This document shows positions 1 to 10,157 of a stretch of 64,000 nucleotides of DNA, piece after piece (the first letter of the stretch is position 1; every line of letters begins with the position of its first letter). Made by a program: the position numbers and the translations under genes. The notes below the pieces were generated by a model. That model saw nothing but the letters and a program-made list of their open reading frames with translations, was not told where the DNA came from and ran no database searches. The DNA is from Micromonospora sp045209745 (lineage in GTDB: Bacteria; Actinomycetota; Actinomycetes; Mycobacteriales; Micromonosporaceae): the NCBI RefSeq assembly GCF_045209745.1, contig NZ_CP109273.1, forward strand, positions 2,356,001 to 2,420,000, given 5' to 3'.

Positions 1-1183
<1,183 letters not shown>

Positions 1184-1187
<4 letters not shown>

Positions 1188-3004
1188 CAGCGCAGGCCCG
1201 CCTGCTCGGTGGCAGGTACCAGGTCGGCGAGCTGCTCGGCTACGGCGGCATGGCCGAGGTGCACCGCGGTCGCGATCTCCGGCTCGGTCGGGACGTCGCG
1301 ATCAAGATGCTCCGCACCGACCTGGCCCGAGACGCGACGTTCCAGATGCGATTCCGTCGGGAGGCGCAGAACGCCGCCTCGCTCAACCACCCGGCGATCG
1401 TGGCGGTCTACGACACCGGCGAGGAAACCGCGCCGACCGGCGAGACGCTGCCGTTCATCGTGATGGAGTTCGTCAACGGGCGGACCTTGAAGGAGGTTCT
1501 CGGCGCGGAGGGTCGGCTGCAGCCGCGCCGGGCACTGGAGATCTGCGCCGACATGTGCGCGGCACTGGAGTTCAGCCACCGGCACGGCATCATCCACCGG
1601 GACATCAAGCCCGGCAACGTGATGCTCACCCAGACCGGCCAGGTCAAGGTGATGGACTTCGGCATCGCCCGCGCGCTGGCCAGCGGCGCGACCACCATGA
1701 CGCAGACCAGCGCGGTGATCGGCACGGCGCAGTACCTGTCCCCGGAGCAGGCGCGCGGCGAGTCCGTCGACGCGCGCTCGGATGTGTACGCGGGCGGCTG
1801 CGTGCTCTTCGAGCTGGTCTGCGGGCACCCGCCGTTCGTCGGGGACAGCCCGGTCAGCGTCGCTTACCAGCACGTACGGGAGACGCCGCCGACGCCGAGC
1901 GACATCAACCCGGATGTCACCCCCGCTGTCGACGCGATCGTGTTGAAGGCGCTGTCGAAGAACCCGCTCAACCGCTACCAGAGCGCTGGCGAGATGCGTG
2001 CCGACCTGCTCCGCGCCGCCGCCGGCCGACCCGTGCTGGCCACTCCGGTGCTGCGCGAGGCGGAGACGGTGGCGATGGCCCCGGCCGGTGGCGGGGGCGG
2101 CTATCCGGCTCCCCCCGGTGGACAGCAGACCCGGCAGATCCCGGCCCGGGTGGGCGACCCGCGCCAGCGCAAGGCGTCCTCCTGGCTGATCGCGATGTTC
2201 AGCGCGGTCGGCGTGCTGGCGGTGATCGCCCTGGTCGCGGCCCTGCTCTGGAGCCAGCAGCAGGACAAGGCCGAGAAGACGGTGCCCACCCTCACCGGCA
2301 AGAGTAGGGATGTTGCGTTCGCCGAGATCCGCAACGCCGGTCTCTCGCCGCAGGTGGGTGATCCGGTGCTGGCAAGCGACTGCACGCCGGGCAATGTCGT
2401 CAAGCAGAGTCCGATGCCCGCCACCCGGCTGGAGCAGAACGGCACGGTCACCATTCAGGTCTGTGGCGGCAAGCCCGACGTGGCCGTCCCCGCCGGGCTC
2501 AAGGGCAGCAAGCGGGAGAGCGCCATCGCCCGGCTGACCGAGGCGAAGCTCAAATACGAAATCAAGACGGTCGACGACGAGGCGAGCCAGGACGAGGTCC
2601 TCAGCGTGAACCCGCCGGAGGGGCAGCGCGTCCCCGAGGACACGAAGGTGACGCTCACGGTCTCGAACGGCAAAATCCGCGAGGTGCCGGACGTCGTCGG
2701 GCTGAGCCAGGAAGAGGCCACCCGCGTTCTCCGGAACGCCAGCTTCACGCCCGTCCCGCAGAACGGGCCGGAGGTGCCTGCCGCCGAGGCGGGGAAGGTC
2801 ACCGATCAGAGCCCGAACGCCAAGGACAAGAAGCCGAGCGGCACGAGGGTGATCATCAAGGTGAGTCAGCCGGAGCCGGAGACCGATCCGACGCCCACCG
2901 GGACGCCGACGGGCACCCCGACGACCACGCCGACCACCCCCGGCACCGGGGGCGGCGTCGGTCTGCCGCTCCCGCCCCCGCCGGCCCGGCTTCCTCAGGA
3001 TTAG
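1184..3004 (+). CDS. pknB: PASTA-domain serine/threonine protein kinase PknB
   Basis: This is a 606-residue receptor kinase. Residues about 12-275 are a Hanks kinase domain with VAIK lysine 41, HRD aspartate 140, DFG 158-160 and a Thr-rich activation loop (171-175). A membrane helix lies at about 333-356. Three extracellular PASTA repeats follow (about 366-428, 429-496, 497-563), then a Pro/Thr/Gly tail. PASTA repeats bind muropeptides or lipid II, and the family coordinates cell-wall synthesis and division. Three repeats is one fewer than the four of the mycobacterial enzyme. It overlaps pknA by 4 nt. No phosphatase gene is seen downstream; pstP would be expected upstream of the window. Confidence 0.97.
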
Positions 3005-3032
3005 GCCCGCACCCCGGGCCTCGGGCCTCGGC

Positions 3033-3719
3033 ATGACTGACGCACAGGCGCCGCATCTCGGGCCGGTGCGGCGATGGCCTCGACGCATGGCAGTCCTGGG
3101 CCTCGTCGCGCTGCTGCTCGCCAGTCTTCCGTGGCTGTGGACGACGCTCGCCGCACGCGGCCACGTGTATGCCGAGGCCGATGCGCCGGCCGCCGACGTG
3201 GTGATCGTCCTCGGCACCGCCGTGCAGACTGATCGGCAGCGGCCAGGAAACCGGCTGGCCGGCCGCTTGGAGACCGCCGCCGAGTTGGTGACCAGCGGGC
3301 GGGCCAGGGTCGTCCTCGTGTCGGGCGACGGTGGTGGCACGTCGGGTGACGAGCCGGCGGTGATGACGTCATACCTCACCGAGCTCGGTGTCGATCCGCG
3401 TCGCGTGGTGGCCGACCCGTTCGGCCTGGACACCTACGACAGTTGCGCGCGAGCGCGTGAGGTGTACGGCGTCGAGCGGGCCCTGATCGTGACCCAGTCC
3501 TACCACCTGTCCCGGGCGGTGACGCTGTGCCGGCATCTCGGCCTCGACGTCGACGGGGTGACCGCCCGCTGCGACGGTTGCGGGTCAGCCCTGCTCGCCG
3601 AGAAGTCGGTTCGGGACTACTTCGCCAGCGGCAAGGCGGCGTGGGACGCGGTCCGAGGCCGTGCGCCAGCGGTCCGCTCGCCCGCGGATCCGGCGATCCA
3701 GAACGCACTGCGGAGCTGA
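3033..3719 (+). CDS. YdcF/SanA/ElyC-family (DUF218) membrane-anchored protein
   Basis: The 228-residue protein has one N-terminal membrane helix (about 19-40) and a DUF218 fold. Visible family motifs are DVVIVLGTAV, the R(L)AGRLETAAEL helix, VSGDGGG, and a TQSYHLSRA segment. The family includes SanA/SfiX (envelope barrier) and ElyC (envelope biogenesis); the biochemical activity is not settled. It starts 28 nt after pknB on the same strand, so co-transcription with the kinase is likely and fits an envelope role. A CDGCG cysteine pair near the C-terminus is unusual for the family. Confidence 0.88.
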   Translation: MTDAQAPHLGPVRRWPRRMAVLGLVALLLASLPWLWTTLAARGHVYAEADAPAADVVIVLGTAVQTDRQRPGNRLAGRLETAAELVTSGRARVVLVSGDGGGTSGDEPAVMTSYLTELGVDPRRVVADPFGLDTYDSCARAREVYGVERALIVTQSYHLSRAVTLCRHLGLDVDGVTARCDGCGSALLAEKSVRDYFASGKAAWDAVRGRAPAVRSPADPAIQNALRS

Positions 3720-3766
3720 CCCGGCTCCGCGTGGGGTCCCGGGCCCAGCGACCGAGCTGCGGGGCC

Positions 3767-4417
3767 TCAGGTGGTGGCGAAGGCGGCCCGGCGGCGGGCG
3801 TCGACGTCGGCGGCAAGCGCGGGTGCGCGTTCCAGCGCCTCCTGGTGACCGCAACTGGCCAGCCAGTTGGCCAGCATCAGGTGGCCGCCCTCGGTGAGCA
3901 CCGACTCCGGGTGGAACTGGACGCCCTCGATGGGCAGCGTCCGGTGCCGCATCGCCATCACCACGCCGGAGCCGGTCCAGCCGGTGACCTCCAACTCGTC
4001 GGGGAGCGTCTCGGGCAGCACGGCCAGTGAGTGGTACCGGGTGGCGGTGAACGGGTCGGGCAGGCCGGTGAGTACGCCGACCGAGTGGTGCCGTACCTCG
4101 GAGGTCTTGCCGTGCAGCAGCTCGGGGGCGCGCGTCACGGTCGCCCCGAACGCCTCGCCGATCGCCTGGTGGCCGAGGCAGACGCCGAAGATCGGCAGCT
4201 CGCCCGCGTACTCCTGGATGACGTCCAGGCAGATGCCGGCACGGTCGGGGCTGCCCGGCCCGGGCGAGAGCAGGATGCCGGCGGCGCCCACCTTGCCCAC
4301 CTCGGCGACGTCGATCTCGTCGTTGCGGCGGACCTCGCAGTCGACGCCGAGCTGGCCGAGATATTGAACGAGGTTGAAGACGAACGAGTCGTAGTTGTCG
4401 ATCACCAGGACGCGCAT
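3767..4417 (-). CDS. pabA: Aminodeoxychorismate/anthranilate synthase glutamine amidotransferase subunit
   Basis: The 216-residue protein is a class I glutamine amidotransferase. It opens with VLVIDNYDSFVFNLVQYL and has the nucleophile motif GVCLGHQAIGEAFG and the C-terminal HPESVLT. It supplies ammonia from glutamine to chorismate for p-aminobenzoate or anthranilate. A pabA/trpG gene close to pknB and the sortase/crgA genes is a conserved actinobacterial arrangement. The start is the ATG at 4417; the reading frame continues upstream only as a shadow of the sortase gene. No synthase component I gene is nearby, so the choice between PabA and TrpG cannot be made here. Confidence 0.93.
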   Translation of the reverse strand: MRVLVIDNYDSFVFNLVQYLGQLGVDCEVRRNDEIDVAEVGKVGAAGILLSPGPGSPDRAGICLDVIQEYAGELPIFGVCLGHQAIGEAFGATVTRAPELLHGKTSEVRHHSVGVLTGLPDPFTATRYHSLAVLPETLPDELEVTGWTGSGVVMAMRHRTLPIEGVQFHPESVLTEGGHLMLANWLASCGHQEALERAPALAADVDARRRAAFATT

Positions 4418-4419
4418 GG

Positions 4420-4698
4420 TCACCTGCTCGGGGAGGGCGGCGCGGAGTTGTTCTGGTCGGTGTCGTACGGCAGCTCGTGCTCTTCGTCGGCCGGGGTGTC
4501 CTGAGTCACCGGGCCGCCGTCGCCCGATTCTGCGGGGACGCCGGACTCGACCTGCACGTCGTCGAAGGGCAGCAGGGGCTCCGCCCACGGGAAGGCGACA
4601 TACCAGAGCAGGGCCACCGTGGCGACCACGAGCAGCACCGAGCCGGCCAGCTTTCCGGCCAGGCCGAACGGCAGCTTGCGCCAGATGAACGCGTACAT
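4420..4698 (-). CDS. Small single-pass membrane protein between sortase and pabA
   Basis: This 92-residue protein has one membrane helix (about 15-37, LAGSVLLVVATVALLWYVAF), a short basic N-terminus and an acidic, Pro/Ser-rich tail. It sits 3 nt after the sortase stop and 2 nt before pabA, so it is in the same operon. I do not recognise a characterised family. The location suggests an envelope accessory protein linked to the sortase. Confidence 0.8.
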   Translation of the reverse strand: MYAFIWRKLPFGLAGKLAGSVLLVVATVALLWYVAFPWAEPLLPFDDVQVESGVPAESGDGGPVTQDTPADEEHELPYDTDQNNSAPPSPSR

Positions 4699-4701
4699 CA
4701 G

Positions 4702-6366
4702 TCAGCCTCCCAGCTCCGCTGGACGGCCTGCCGACTTGGGTTGGGTGCGGTCCAGCTCGGCGTGAATGATCAGGCGCTGGTAGTTGTCGAACTTCGGGTT
4801 GCACGTGGTCAGGGTGAGCATCCGCTTGGACGGCTTCTTGTTCGGCTCGCCGGGCACCGGTGCCACCACTTCGACCTGGGTCGGCTTGACGATCCGGGAC
4901 TGCGACACCAGGTAGACGTACCAGTCGGTCTTGCCTTCGACCACGATCGCGTCGCCCTCGCTGAGCTCGTCCAGCCGCCAGAAGGTGGCCCGGTTGCGGT
5001 GGCCGGCGACGGAGAAGTTGCCCACCTGGCCGGGCAGCGCACTGGTCGGGTAGTGGCCCGGGGCGTAGCGGATGTCGGCCTGGGTGACTCCCTCGACCAC
5101 GACCCAGTTCTTGTCGAGCTTGGGGATGTAGAGGCCCGCGAGCGGCTTGCCGCGTACCGGCGGGGACGGCTTGACGCTCGGCCCGGCCGACGGGGCGACC
5201 GTCGGGTCGTCGGTCGGGCCCCACGCCTGAGTCAACTCGTTGTTGAGGTCGTTCTGGTGGGCGTCGACGATGGCCGACTTGCCCCAGACCTCGTAGCCGG
5301 CGAAAAGCAGCACCACCAGGCCGAAAGTGATCAGGACCTCGCCGGTGATGCGAATGCCGGTGCGCAGTCGCGAGCCGAGCGACGGGCGGGTGAGCTCGGA
5401 GTAGACGCTCTTGTAGCCCTCGCCGGTCTGGTGCGGCCGGAGCTGGACCACCCGCTCGCCCCGTCGGGGTTGGGGAGGCTCAGCGGGGTTGTCGCCGCCG
5501 CCGGTCGGCTCTTCGGGGACCGCCGTGCGGGGGACGGCACCCATCAGCGCTGTCATGTCCGCAGTTGGCGGCCTGCTGACGGGTGTCGCGGGCACGGCGG
5601 GAATCAACGCGGTCGCGGCAGGGTCGGCGACGCGATCCGCTCCAGCGGGAGAGACGCGGCCCGGCCTGGCCAGAGAGGAACGGTCCTGCCCGGTCGCCGA
5701 GGCGCGGTTGGAAGCGGCCGGTGAGACCGGGGCGGCTGGGGAGCCGGTCGGGCGCGGAGGCCTGGCGGCGAGCTGGGGTATGAACGCGGTCGGTGAGTCG
5801 GCCACCGGCGGAGTCGTGGGCCCGGACGGGACAGGCCGGCTGGGCGTCCCGGGGGTCGTCGGCCGGGTCGGCATCTCACCTGGCGTGCCTGGGCTGGTCG
5901 GCGCCCCGCCGGGCGTACCCGGGCCTCCGGCCGGGCCCAGGCCGGGAGCGGCACTGCCGGGCCAGGGCGGCGGGGCGTCGACACTCGGGGGACCCGGGGT
6001 GTGGGTCGGGTCGGGTCGGCCGGTGCTCGGCCGCGCCGGATGCTCGGGCCGCGGCGGGTGCTCGGTGCGGCCCGGCGGCGGCACGGCCGCCCGGTCGTTC
6101 TGAAGCGGCTCAGGGGTGCGGAGAGGACCAGGGCCGCGGAGAGGACCAGCGGTGCGGGGAGGCTCGGCCGCGCGGGGAGGCTCCGGGGTCGCCGCCGGCG
6201 GGCGCGACACACCAGGCCGGGTGGGCAGCACCGGCTCGGGCCAATTGCCGGCTTGGGCCGGTCGCGCGGGTGTCGGTGCGGGGCGGTCGACCTTGGGCAG
6301 GAAAGCGGTTGGCTCGTCGGTCTGGTCCCGGTGTCGCCCGTCGCGAGGTTCGTCCGGCCCGCTCAT
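4702..6366 (-). CDS. Class E sortase with long disordered N-terminus
   Basis: The 554-residue protein is a transpeptidase that would attach secreted proteins to peptidoglycan. Residues 1 to about 290 are Pro/Thr/Ala-rich and probably disordered in the cytoplasm. A membrane helix lies at about 335-358. The sortase domain spans about 406-535 with catalytic His456 (AGHRN), Cys522 (TLTTCNP) and Arg531 (NYQR). The TLTTCN signature fits class E, which is typical of high-GC actinobacteria and recognises LAXTG-like signals. Its start overlaps the DUF881 stop by 4 nt. No LAXTG substrate gene was noticed in the window. Confidence 0.95.
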   Translation of the reverse strand: MSGPDEPRDGRHRDQTDEPTAFLPKVDRPAPTPARPAQAGNWPEPVLPTRPGVSRPPAATPEPPRAAEPPRTAGPLRGPGPLRTPEPLQNDRAAVPPPGRTEHPPRPEHPARPSTGRPDPTHTPGPPSVDAPPPWPGSAAPGLGPAGGPGTPGGAPTSPGTPGEMPTRPTTPGTPSRPVPSGPTTPPVADSPTAFIPQLAARPPRPTGSPAAPVSPAASNRASATGQDRSSLARPGRVSPAGADRVADPAATALIPAVPATPVSRPPTADMTALMGAVPRTAVPEEPTGGGDNPAEPPQPRRGERVVQLRPHQTGEGYKSVYSELTRPSLGSRLRTGIRITGEVLITFGLVVLLFAGYEVWGKSAIVDAHQNDLNNELTQAWGPTDDPTVAPSAGPSVKPSPPVRGKPLAGLYIPKLDKNWVVVEGVTQADIRYAPGHYPTSALPGQVGNFSVAGHRNRATFWRLDELSEGDAIVVEGKTDWYVYLVSQSRIVKPTQVEVVAPVPGEPNKKPSKRMLTLTTCNPKFDNYQRLIIHAELDRTQPKSAGRPAELGG

Positions 6367-7163
6367 TCAGGCACCGTGGCCGAGCGCAGGGCGGTCGAGT
6401 CCTCGAATGCGGGGACTCGCACCGTGGAGGTCGTCTCCTTGTAGCCGAGCTGGTAGTCGTCGACCGCGTCCTTGAACCACTGGACTCCCTCAGAGCTGGC
6501 GAGGGCCTGCTGGAGGGCAGCGGGATCGCCGATTGCTACGATCTTGAACGGTGGGGAGTACACCCGACCATGGAGCAGCAGGGTGTTACCGACGCAGCGT
6601 ACCGCGCTGGTCGCGAGCACGCGGACGTTCATGATTGACATGGCCTCCGCTCCGCCGGCCCAGAGGGCGTTGACCACGGCCTGCACGTCACCCTGATGCA
6701 CCACCAGGTCGTCGTTGCTGGCGTCCGACTGGGTCCGGTCGAGTTGTGGCGCGTCGTTCAGTTCGACCGTGACCCCGGGGCCGGTGAGCGCGGTGAACCC
6801 GGCGGCCTGGAGACTGCCCTGGGCGCGATTCTGCTGATCCTTGATCGGGGCGTCCGAGCCGGCCAGCGTGTTGGTCCGGTCCTCGACCTCGCCGCGCAGT
6901 GTGGCGGCACGGCGTTCGCCTGCTGCCACCTGCTCGCGACGGTCCTCGATGAGCTGGTTGAGCTGGGGCCGCCGGTCCTCGCGCAGAGCGGTGCCGCCGG
7001 CGGTGGTCGCGGTGGTGGTGAAGAGCAGTCCCGCCGCGGCGGCGATCAGGGGCACCCCGATCGACCAGCCCGGTCGGCGTTGACGCGGTCGCCGGGGCAG
7101 CAGCCCGGCGGCGGCCCGTCGGAGGGCCTTCTGCCAGGAGGTTGCGCCGGATGTGTACTCCAC
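6363..7163 (-). CDS. DUF881 family membrane-anchored protein
   Basis: The 266-residue protein has a basic N-terminus, one membrane segment (about 31-55) and a coiled-coil stretch (about 60-105). The DUF881 extracellular domain includes the patterns GPGVTVELNDA, VHQGDVQAVVNALW and GAEAMSI. It overlaps the sortase start by 4 nt (6363-6366). DUF881 genes are common around sortase and division genes in actinobacteria, but the function is unknown. It is read divergently from crgA across a 221-nt gap that must hold both promoters. Confidence 0.9.
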   Translation of the reverse strand: MEYTSGATSWQKALRRAAAGLLPRRPRQRRPGWSIGVPLIAAAAGLLFTTTATTAGGTALREDRRPQLNQLIEDRREQVAAGERRAATLRGEVEDRTNTLAGSDAPIKDQQNRAQGSLQAAGFTALTGPGVTVELNDAPQLDRTQSDASNDDLVVHQGDVQAVVNALWAGGAEAMSIMNVRVLATSAVRCVGNTLLLHGRVYSPPFKIVAIGDPAALQQALASSEGVQWFKDAVDDYQLGYKETTSTVRVPAFEDSTALRSATVPE

Positions 7164-7384
7164 CGAGCGTTCCTTCCGCGTATCGGGGATCGTTCCGCCC
7201 CGGCCGGGACGGTGATGCGAACAGTCCCGCCTATTTCGGTCACTCCGTGCACCGGCCTGACCTCATTTGTGGTCCGGGCGGGCAATCGGGACTACGCTAG
7301 CTGTCGAACATTATTGGCCATGGACCGTCGTCTCCGCGCCCGGTTGTCAGGCCGGACGAGGTCGTCACCCCTCTGGAGAGCGTC

Positions 7385-7648
7385 GTGCCCAAGTCTCAGG
7401 TCCGTAAGAAGAAGGTGTACACCCCGCCGACGGACGTCCGTCCGACGACGGCGTCGTCGTCGAGCAAGCCTAGCCCGGTGTGGTTGCCGATCACCGCGGT
7501 CGCCTTGATCGTCGCTGGGATCGGCTGGCTGGTGCTCTACTACCTGTCCGAGCAGCAGTACCCGGTCACGGCGTGGGGTTACTGGAACCTCGCAGTCGGC
7601 TTCGGAGCGATGGTCGCTTCGCTGGCGTTGCTCTCCCGCTGGCGCTGA
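7385..7648 (+). CDS. crgA: Cell division protein CrgA
   Basis: This 87-residue protein has the CrgA layout: a basic N-terminus (PKSQVRKKK), two membrane helices (about 31-52 and 66-84), and the family segment YPVTAWGYWNLAVGFG between them. CrgA binds FtsZ and septal penicillin-binding proteins and coordinates septation. The start is GTG, with a GGAG-type ribosome site 8 nt upstream. Its position beside the DUF881/sortase/pabA/pknB block is conserved in actinobacteria. Confidence 0.96.
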   Translation: MPKSQVRKKKVYTPPTDVRPTTASSSSKPSPVWLPITAVALIVAGIGWLVLYYLSEQQYPVTAWGYWNLAVGFGAMVASLALLSRWR

Positions 7649-7690
7649 GCCGGCTCGGCCGTCGCGCCGGCGGTTTCGCGTCACTCCACC

Positions 7691-7722
7691 GTGCCCCTGC
7701 CCGACAGGATCGGGCGGGGCAC
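7691..7722 (+). terminator. Terminator hairpin after crgA
   Basis: A 13-bp GC stem with one bulged T (7691-7704 pairing with 7710-7722) and a 5-nt loop lies 43 nt after crgA. It has no clear U-tract, like many actinobacterial terminators. Confidence 0.6.
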
Positions 7723-7854
7723 CCTATGGTGTCCGCAGGCGGCGTGGCCTACTGCGAGATGACTCACGTTACTGCTGGGTAACCTTCGCGTAGGCTGCAC
7801 TGCATGACCGAGCAGGGCGAGGTCATCAGGCAGCAGACCGGGGAGGCCAACTCG

Positions 7855-10053
7855 ATGGGCAGCGTCCAGATCGTCACCACGATCCTCGCGGCCGCCATCA
7901 CCGCCGTGGCGGTGTGGCTTGCGGTGCGTGCGGTCCTGAAGATGGTGGCAGTCATCCGGCTCGGGCAGCCCGCGCCGGAGCGGTTCACCGACAAGGTCAC
8001 CCGCGCCAGGACCATGCTGGTGGAGACTGCCGGCCACACCCGGATGCTCAAGTGGGGCGTGGTGGGTGCCGCGCACTGGTTCGTGATGGTCGGCTTCGTT
8101 GTCCTGTCGCTGCTGGTGCTCGAGGCGTACTTCGAGGTGGTCACCACGGGCGGTGGCCTGCCGATCATCGGGCGCTGGACGATCTTCGGTCTGGTTACCG
8201 AGATCATCGGGGTGCTGGGTCTGGTGGGAATCCTGGTGCTGATGGCGATCCGGCTCCGCAACCGGCCGACCCGGCCGGGCGGGCGGTCCCGGTTCACCGG
8301 CTCGACCATGTGGCAGGGCTACTTCGTCGAGTGGATCGTGCTGCTGGTCCTGATCTTCGGCTTCGTGATCCGGGGCTTCAAGGTCGCCACCGACCACTTC
8401 GAGTTCGCGTTCTGGGCCACTCCGGTCAGCCACGCCGTCGGTGCGGTGCTGCCGGCCTGGGAGGACGGGGTCAGCGTCGCCGCGGCCATCAAGATCGCCA
8501 TTTCGATGACCTGGCTGATCGTCATCTCCCTGAACGTCACCATGGGCGTCGCCTGGCACCGCTTCCTGGCGTTCCCCAACATCTTCTTCAAGCGCGAGCC
8601 GGCCCGGCCCGCCGGCTCCGGCCTCGGCGCGCTGCGCCCGATGACGAGTCAGGGCAAGCCGCTCGACTTCGAGGAGGCCGACCCGGAGAAGGACCAGTTC
8701 GGCGTCGCCCACGTCGAGCAGTTCAGCTGGAAGGGCCTCCTGGACTTCAGCACCTGCACCGAGTGCGGTCGCTGCCAGTCGCAGTGCCCGGCCTGGAACA
8801 CCGGCAAGCCGTTGTCGCCCAAACTGCTCGTGCTGAGCCTGCGGGATCACGCGTACGCCAAGGCGCCCTACCTGCTGGCCGGTGGCGGCAAGGACCTGAC
8901 CGGCGAGGAGAAGGCCACCCAGGCTCAGCTCGCCCACCTGGACGTCCTGGCCCTGGCCGAGGCCAACAAGCCGTTGATCGGCACCGCCGAGGAGGGCGGT
9001 GTCATCGACCCGGACGTGCTCTGGTCCTGCACCACCTGCGGCGCCTGTGTCGAGCAGTGCCCGGTGGACATCGAGCACGTGGACCACATCGTCGACATGC
9101 GCCGCTACCAGGTGCTGATCGAGTCGAGCTTCCCCTCCGAGGCCGGCGTGATGCTGCGCAACCTGGAGAACAAGGGCAACCCGTGGGGCGCTCCGCAGAA
9201 CACCCGCGAGGACTGGACCAAGGGTCTGGACTTCGAGGTGCCCCGGGTCGGCGAGGTGGACGACTTCGAGTACCTGTTCTGGGTCGGCTGCGCCGGTGCG
9301 TTCGAGGACCGGGCCAAGAAGACCACCCGCGCGGTGGCCACGCTGCTCAACGAGGCGGGCGTCACGTTCGCGATCCTGGGTGAGGGCGAGACCTGCTCCG
9401 GTGACCCGGCGCGGCGGATCGGCAACGAGTTCGTCTTCCAGATGCTCGCCCAGCAGAACGTGGAGACGCTGAACGAGGCGTTCGAGGGCCGAGACAAGGC
9501 CAAGCGCAAGATCGTCGCGACCTGCCCGCACTGCTTCAACACCCTGGGCAACGAGTACGGCCAGCTCGGCGGGGAGTTCGAGGTGGTCCACCACACCCAA
9601 CTGCTGGCCCACCTGGTCGCCACCGGCAAGCTCACCCCGGTGCAACCGGTCGACGGTGGCGTCACCTACCACGACCCCTGCTACCTGGGTCGGCACAACC
9701 GGATCTTCGCGGCCCCCCGTGAGGTCCTTGGTGACGCCATCGCGGGCGAGCTCACCGAGATGCCGCGTAACAGCGAGCGTTCCTTCTGCTGCGGCGCTGG
9801 CGGTGCCCGGATGTGGATGGAAGAAAAGATCGGCAAGCGGATCAACGTGGACCGGGTCGAGGAGGCCATGGCCACCGGGGCGAAGACGGTCGCTGTCGGC
9901 TGCCCGTTCTGCTCGACGATGCTCAACGACGGGGTCAACGGCAAGGGCGCCGGCGAGCAGGTCGAGGTCATCGACGTGGCGAGCGTGCTGCTTCGTTCGG
10001 TCAAGCCGGAGCAGCCGCAGGGCGGCAAGGAGACCGCGCCGATCGGCGGCTGA
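7855..10053 (+). CDS. Membrane-bound (Fe-S) oxidoreductase, heterodisulfide reductase-like
   Basis: This protein is about 732 residues. Several N-terminal membrane helices form a NarI-like domain. Two 4Fe-4S motifs follow (CTECGRCQSQCP at nt 8755-8790 and CTTCGACVEQCP at about 9028-9063). Two cysteine-rich CCG-type domains (around nt 9280-9600 and 9660-9930) end in CCGAGGARMWM and CPFC. The architecture matches the actinobacterial family containing mycobacterial Rv0338c and suggests electron transfer between membrane quinones and a soluble thiol or flavin partner; the substrate is unknown. I chose ATG 7855 because GGGGAGG lies 8 nt upstream. An in-frame ATG at 7804, 7 nt after a TAGGCT box, could give a leaderless 749-residue form. 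Confidence 0.92.
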   Translation: MGSVQIVTTILAAAITAVAVWLAVRAVLKMVAVIRLGQPAPERFTDKVTRARTMLVETAGHTRMLKWGVVGAAHWFVMVGFVVLSLLVLEAYFEVVTTGGGLPIIGRWTIFGLVTEIIGVLGLVGILVLMAIRLRNRPTRPGGRSRFTGSTMWQGYFVEWIVLLVLIFGFVIRGFKVATDHFEFAFWATPVSHAVGAVLPAWEDGVSVAAAIKIAISMTWLIVISLNVTMGVAWHRFLAFPNIFFKREPARPAGSGLGALRPMTSQGKPLDFEEADPEKDQFGVAHVEQFSWKGLLDFSTCTECGRCQSQCPAWNTGKPLSPKLLVLSLRDHAYAKAPYLLAGGGKDLTGEEKATQAQLAHLDVLALAEANKPLIGTAEEGGVIDPDVLWSCTTCGACVEQCPVDIEHVDHIVDMRRYQVLIESSFPSEAGVMLRNLENKGNPWGAPQNTREDWTKGLDFEVPRVGEVDDFEYLFWVGCAGAFEDRAKKTTRAVATLLNEAGVTFAILGEGETCSGDPARRIGNEFVFQMLAQQNVETLNEAFEGRDKAKRKIVATCPHCFNTLGNEYGQLGGEFEVVHHTQLLAHLVATGKLTPVQPVDGGVTYHDPCYLGRHNRIFAAPREVLGDAIAGELTEMPRNSERSFCCGAGGARMWMEEKIGKRINVDRVEEAMATGAKTVAVGCPFCSTMLNDGVNGKGAGEQVEVIDVASVLLRSVKPEQPQGGKETAPIGG

Positions 10054-10079
10054 GCCGCGTACACCTGGGATCTGAACAT

Positions 10080-10114
10080 CGACGGCGGCGGCCCCCAAGG
10101 GGTCGCCGCCGTCG
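10080..10114 (+). terminator. Terminator hairpin after Fe-S oxidoreductase gene
   Basis: An 11-bp perfect stem (10080-10090 with 10104-10114) carries an inner CCCC/GGGG pairing. It sits 26 nt after the stop and separates this gene from the CNNM pair. Confidence 0.7.
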
Positions 10115-10157
10115 TGCAAGAATTTCGCCGAGGTGAGGCGACATCGACGGCCTACTC

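Noticed and set aside
4477..5724. 415-residue plus-strand frame over the sortase gene
   Set aside because: Antisense of a sortase with intact catalytic residues.
7681..10119. 812-residue minus-strand open frame under the Fe-S oxidoreductase
   Set aside because: High GC produces long antisense frames; the plus strand has clear 4Fe-4S and CCG motifs.
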